Source: Saprospiraceae bacterium
GTDB taxonomy: Bacteria > Bacteroidota > Bacteroidia > Chitinophagales > Saprospiraceae
Assembly: GCA_020630045.1 (NCBI GenBank)
Contig: JAHDCE010000210.1
Location: 1 to 7,025, forward strand
DNA: 7,025 nucleotides
Direction: 5' to 3'
Below the pieces are notes generated by a model. The model had not been told where the DNA came from, ran no database searches, and was given only the letters and a program-made list of their open reading frames with translations. Every line of letters begins with the position of its first letter. Within the stretch, counting starts at the first letter, position 1. The position numbers and the translations under genes were made by a program. This document shows, one piece after another, positions 5,986-7,025 of this stretch.

Positions 5986-7025
5986 ATGGGGCAAACGAAT
6001 TTAACAAGGGGGCAAGCGCTGCGTAAATTTTATGCACGTGTCGGTGTGTTCGCTGTATTGATGATAGGTGTTACGCAACTACCGCATTTGCTCAAACATT
6101 ATGGTTGGGGCAATGGCCCTTTTGTGGATAAAGTGGTACACTTTGAAAAGCGTCAATCCGAGGAAAATTTCAATACGATTTTCCTCGGGTCAAGTACAAT
6201 CAATTCACATATCGTTTCTCCTTTGTTCGATAGCTTGACGCAAGCGGATACTCGCTCATTCAATATGGGAGCAGGTGGAACGGTACCGCCGGAATCCTTT
6301 TTCTTATTGCAACATTTCATTGGTGATTTGGAACCGGGACAAATCAAATATTTGTTCGCAGAAATATATCCTTTCGACACTTTAAACAAATTAAAAAAAT
6401 CCAATAATCGAATCCGTTATTTCAATAAATGGAGAACCTTGAATTGGATCATGTCAGATTTTGAGGAGAAGGAGCTTTCCGAATATGTTCCTGTATATCA
6501 AAAACATTTTGTGAATCAACAATTCAATGTCGGTATTATCCAGGAGGCCTTTAATTATCAAATTAAAAAATACGTTTACTTTGATGATTATATTCCCGAA
6601 GCATCGAATGGATATCTGCCTTTGGAAGATGTTGTCGGTGTTGCTAATCGCAAATTAAAAATCCATGAACCTTCTGTTTTTAATGCTAAAAAAGTACAGT
6701 CGGATTTCGCTCATAAGAATCCGACTCCTGATGAAGCGAGTCCGAATTTCATGCAGCTAGCAAACGGTATTATTCAGCAGGGTATGGACAAGGATGTTCA
6801 TGTGATATTCATTCTCCCTCCTACTTTTTCTACTGATGCTTTCGAGGCTTATTTAAATTTGCCGGATGCTCACAAATTGGATTTTTCGGATAGTCAGGCC
6901 TACCCTGAATTGTATGATGCTTCTAATTATTTTGATACGGTTCATTTGAATAAAAAGGGGGCTCGGGTTTTCACTTCTTTTTTAGCGGATGCTTTTGATG
7001 ATTTGGTGGAGGACTTTTCTTTGGA
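5986..7025 (+). CDS. SGNH-like acyltransferase partner of MBOAT (AlgJ/PatB/DltD-like), partial at 3' end
   Basis: An open frame of 346 codons that runs off the right edge. Residues about 18-36 are hydrophobic and form a likely N-terminal signal anchor, which would place the rest in the periplasm. The SGNH-type catalytic signature is visible: FLGSSTINSH (66-75) supplies the nucleophile serine (69 or 70), NMGAGG (93-98) resembles the block II glycine region, VIFILPP (273-279) matches the later strand, and DTVHLNKKGARVF (317-329) supplies the Asp 317/His 320 pair. Since the DxxH motif normally lies within a few dozen residues of the C-terminus, only a short piece is probably missing. It would accept the acyl group delivered by the MBOAT protein and esterify the glycan, or remove acyl groups. 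Its ATG follows the MBOAT stop by 3 bp with no separate ribosome binding site, so the two proteins are probably made together. The exact subfamily (AlgJ/X, PatB or DltD) cannot be assigned by eye. Confidence 0.88.
   Translation, partial: MGQTNLTRGQALRKFYARVGVFAVLMIGVTQLPHLLKHYGWGNGPFVDKVVHFEKRQSEENFNTIFLGSSTINSHIVSPLFDSLTQADTRSFNMGAGGTVPPESFFLLQHFIGDLEPGQIKYLFAEIYPFDTLNKLKKSNNRIRYFNKWRTLNWIMSDFEEKELSEYVPVYQKHFVNQQFNVGIIQEAFNYQIKKYVYFDDYIPEASNGYLPLEDVVGVANRKLKIHEPSVFNAKKVQSDFAHKNPTPDEASPNFMQLANGIIQQGMDKDVHVIFILPPTFSTDAFEAYLNLPDAHKLDFSDSQAYPELYDASNYFDTVHLNKKGARVFTSFLADAFDDLVEDFSL

Noticed and set aside
1..7025. tRNA or rRNA genes, CRISPR arrays, insertion sequences, attachment sites
   Set aside because: Nothing resembling these was seen on either strand; the window is almost fully occupied by six protein genes.

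Overview
This window looks like the middle of a polysaccharide assembly and modification locus from a Gram-negative bacterium. Bacteroidota, or a related group such as Balneolota, is my best guess. The guess rests on weak signs: a moderately AT-rich composition, mostly poor Shine-Dalgarno sites, two TAnnTTTG-type promoter matches in the only real intergenic gap, and an MBOAT/SGNH pair alongside bacterial sulfotransferases. No taxonomic marker gene is present.

The layout is two divergent gene sets leaving a 76-bp spacer (3788-3863). The leftward arm (minus strand) runs: a 450-aa sulfotransferase fused to a second domain (3787 to 2435), a 421-aa family GT4 glycosyltransferase (2425 to 1160) and a 359-aa GT4 glycosyltransferase (1157 to 78). 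Gaps are only 9 and 2 bp, so it is surely one transcription unit. The rightward arm (plus strand) runs: a 215-aa sulfotransferase of a different family (3864-4511), a 480-aa MBOAT O-acyltransferase (4540-5982) and an SGNH-like acyl-transfer partner (5986 to beyond 7025). Gaps are 28 and 3 bp. The first 77 bases hold only an unresolved gene edge. There is no gene-free stretch over 300 bases, and I see no RNA gene, insertion sequence, CRISPR array or convincing terminator.

The inferred joint role is as follows. The two glycosyltransferases build part of a glycan in the cytoplasm. The two PAPS-dependent sulfotransferases add sulfate. The MBOAT/SGNH pair moves acyl groups, probably acetyl, across the inner membrane onto the polymer. 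The product would be a sulfated and O-acylated surface or secreted polysaccharide. The substrate sugars cannot be read from the sequence.

The most unusual item is the 450-aa sulfotransferase. After a complete sulfotransferase domain (residues about 1-230), it carries about 160 residues that resemble the N-terminal half of the glycosyltransferase encoded directly downstream. The matching C-terminal, sugar-nucleotide-binding half is absent, and a tail of about 55 residues that I do not recognise follows. This looks like a sulfotransferase carrying a truncated, probably non-catalytic glycosyltransferase-like domain.
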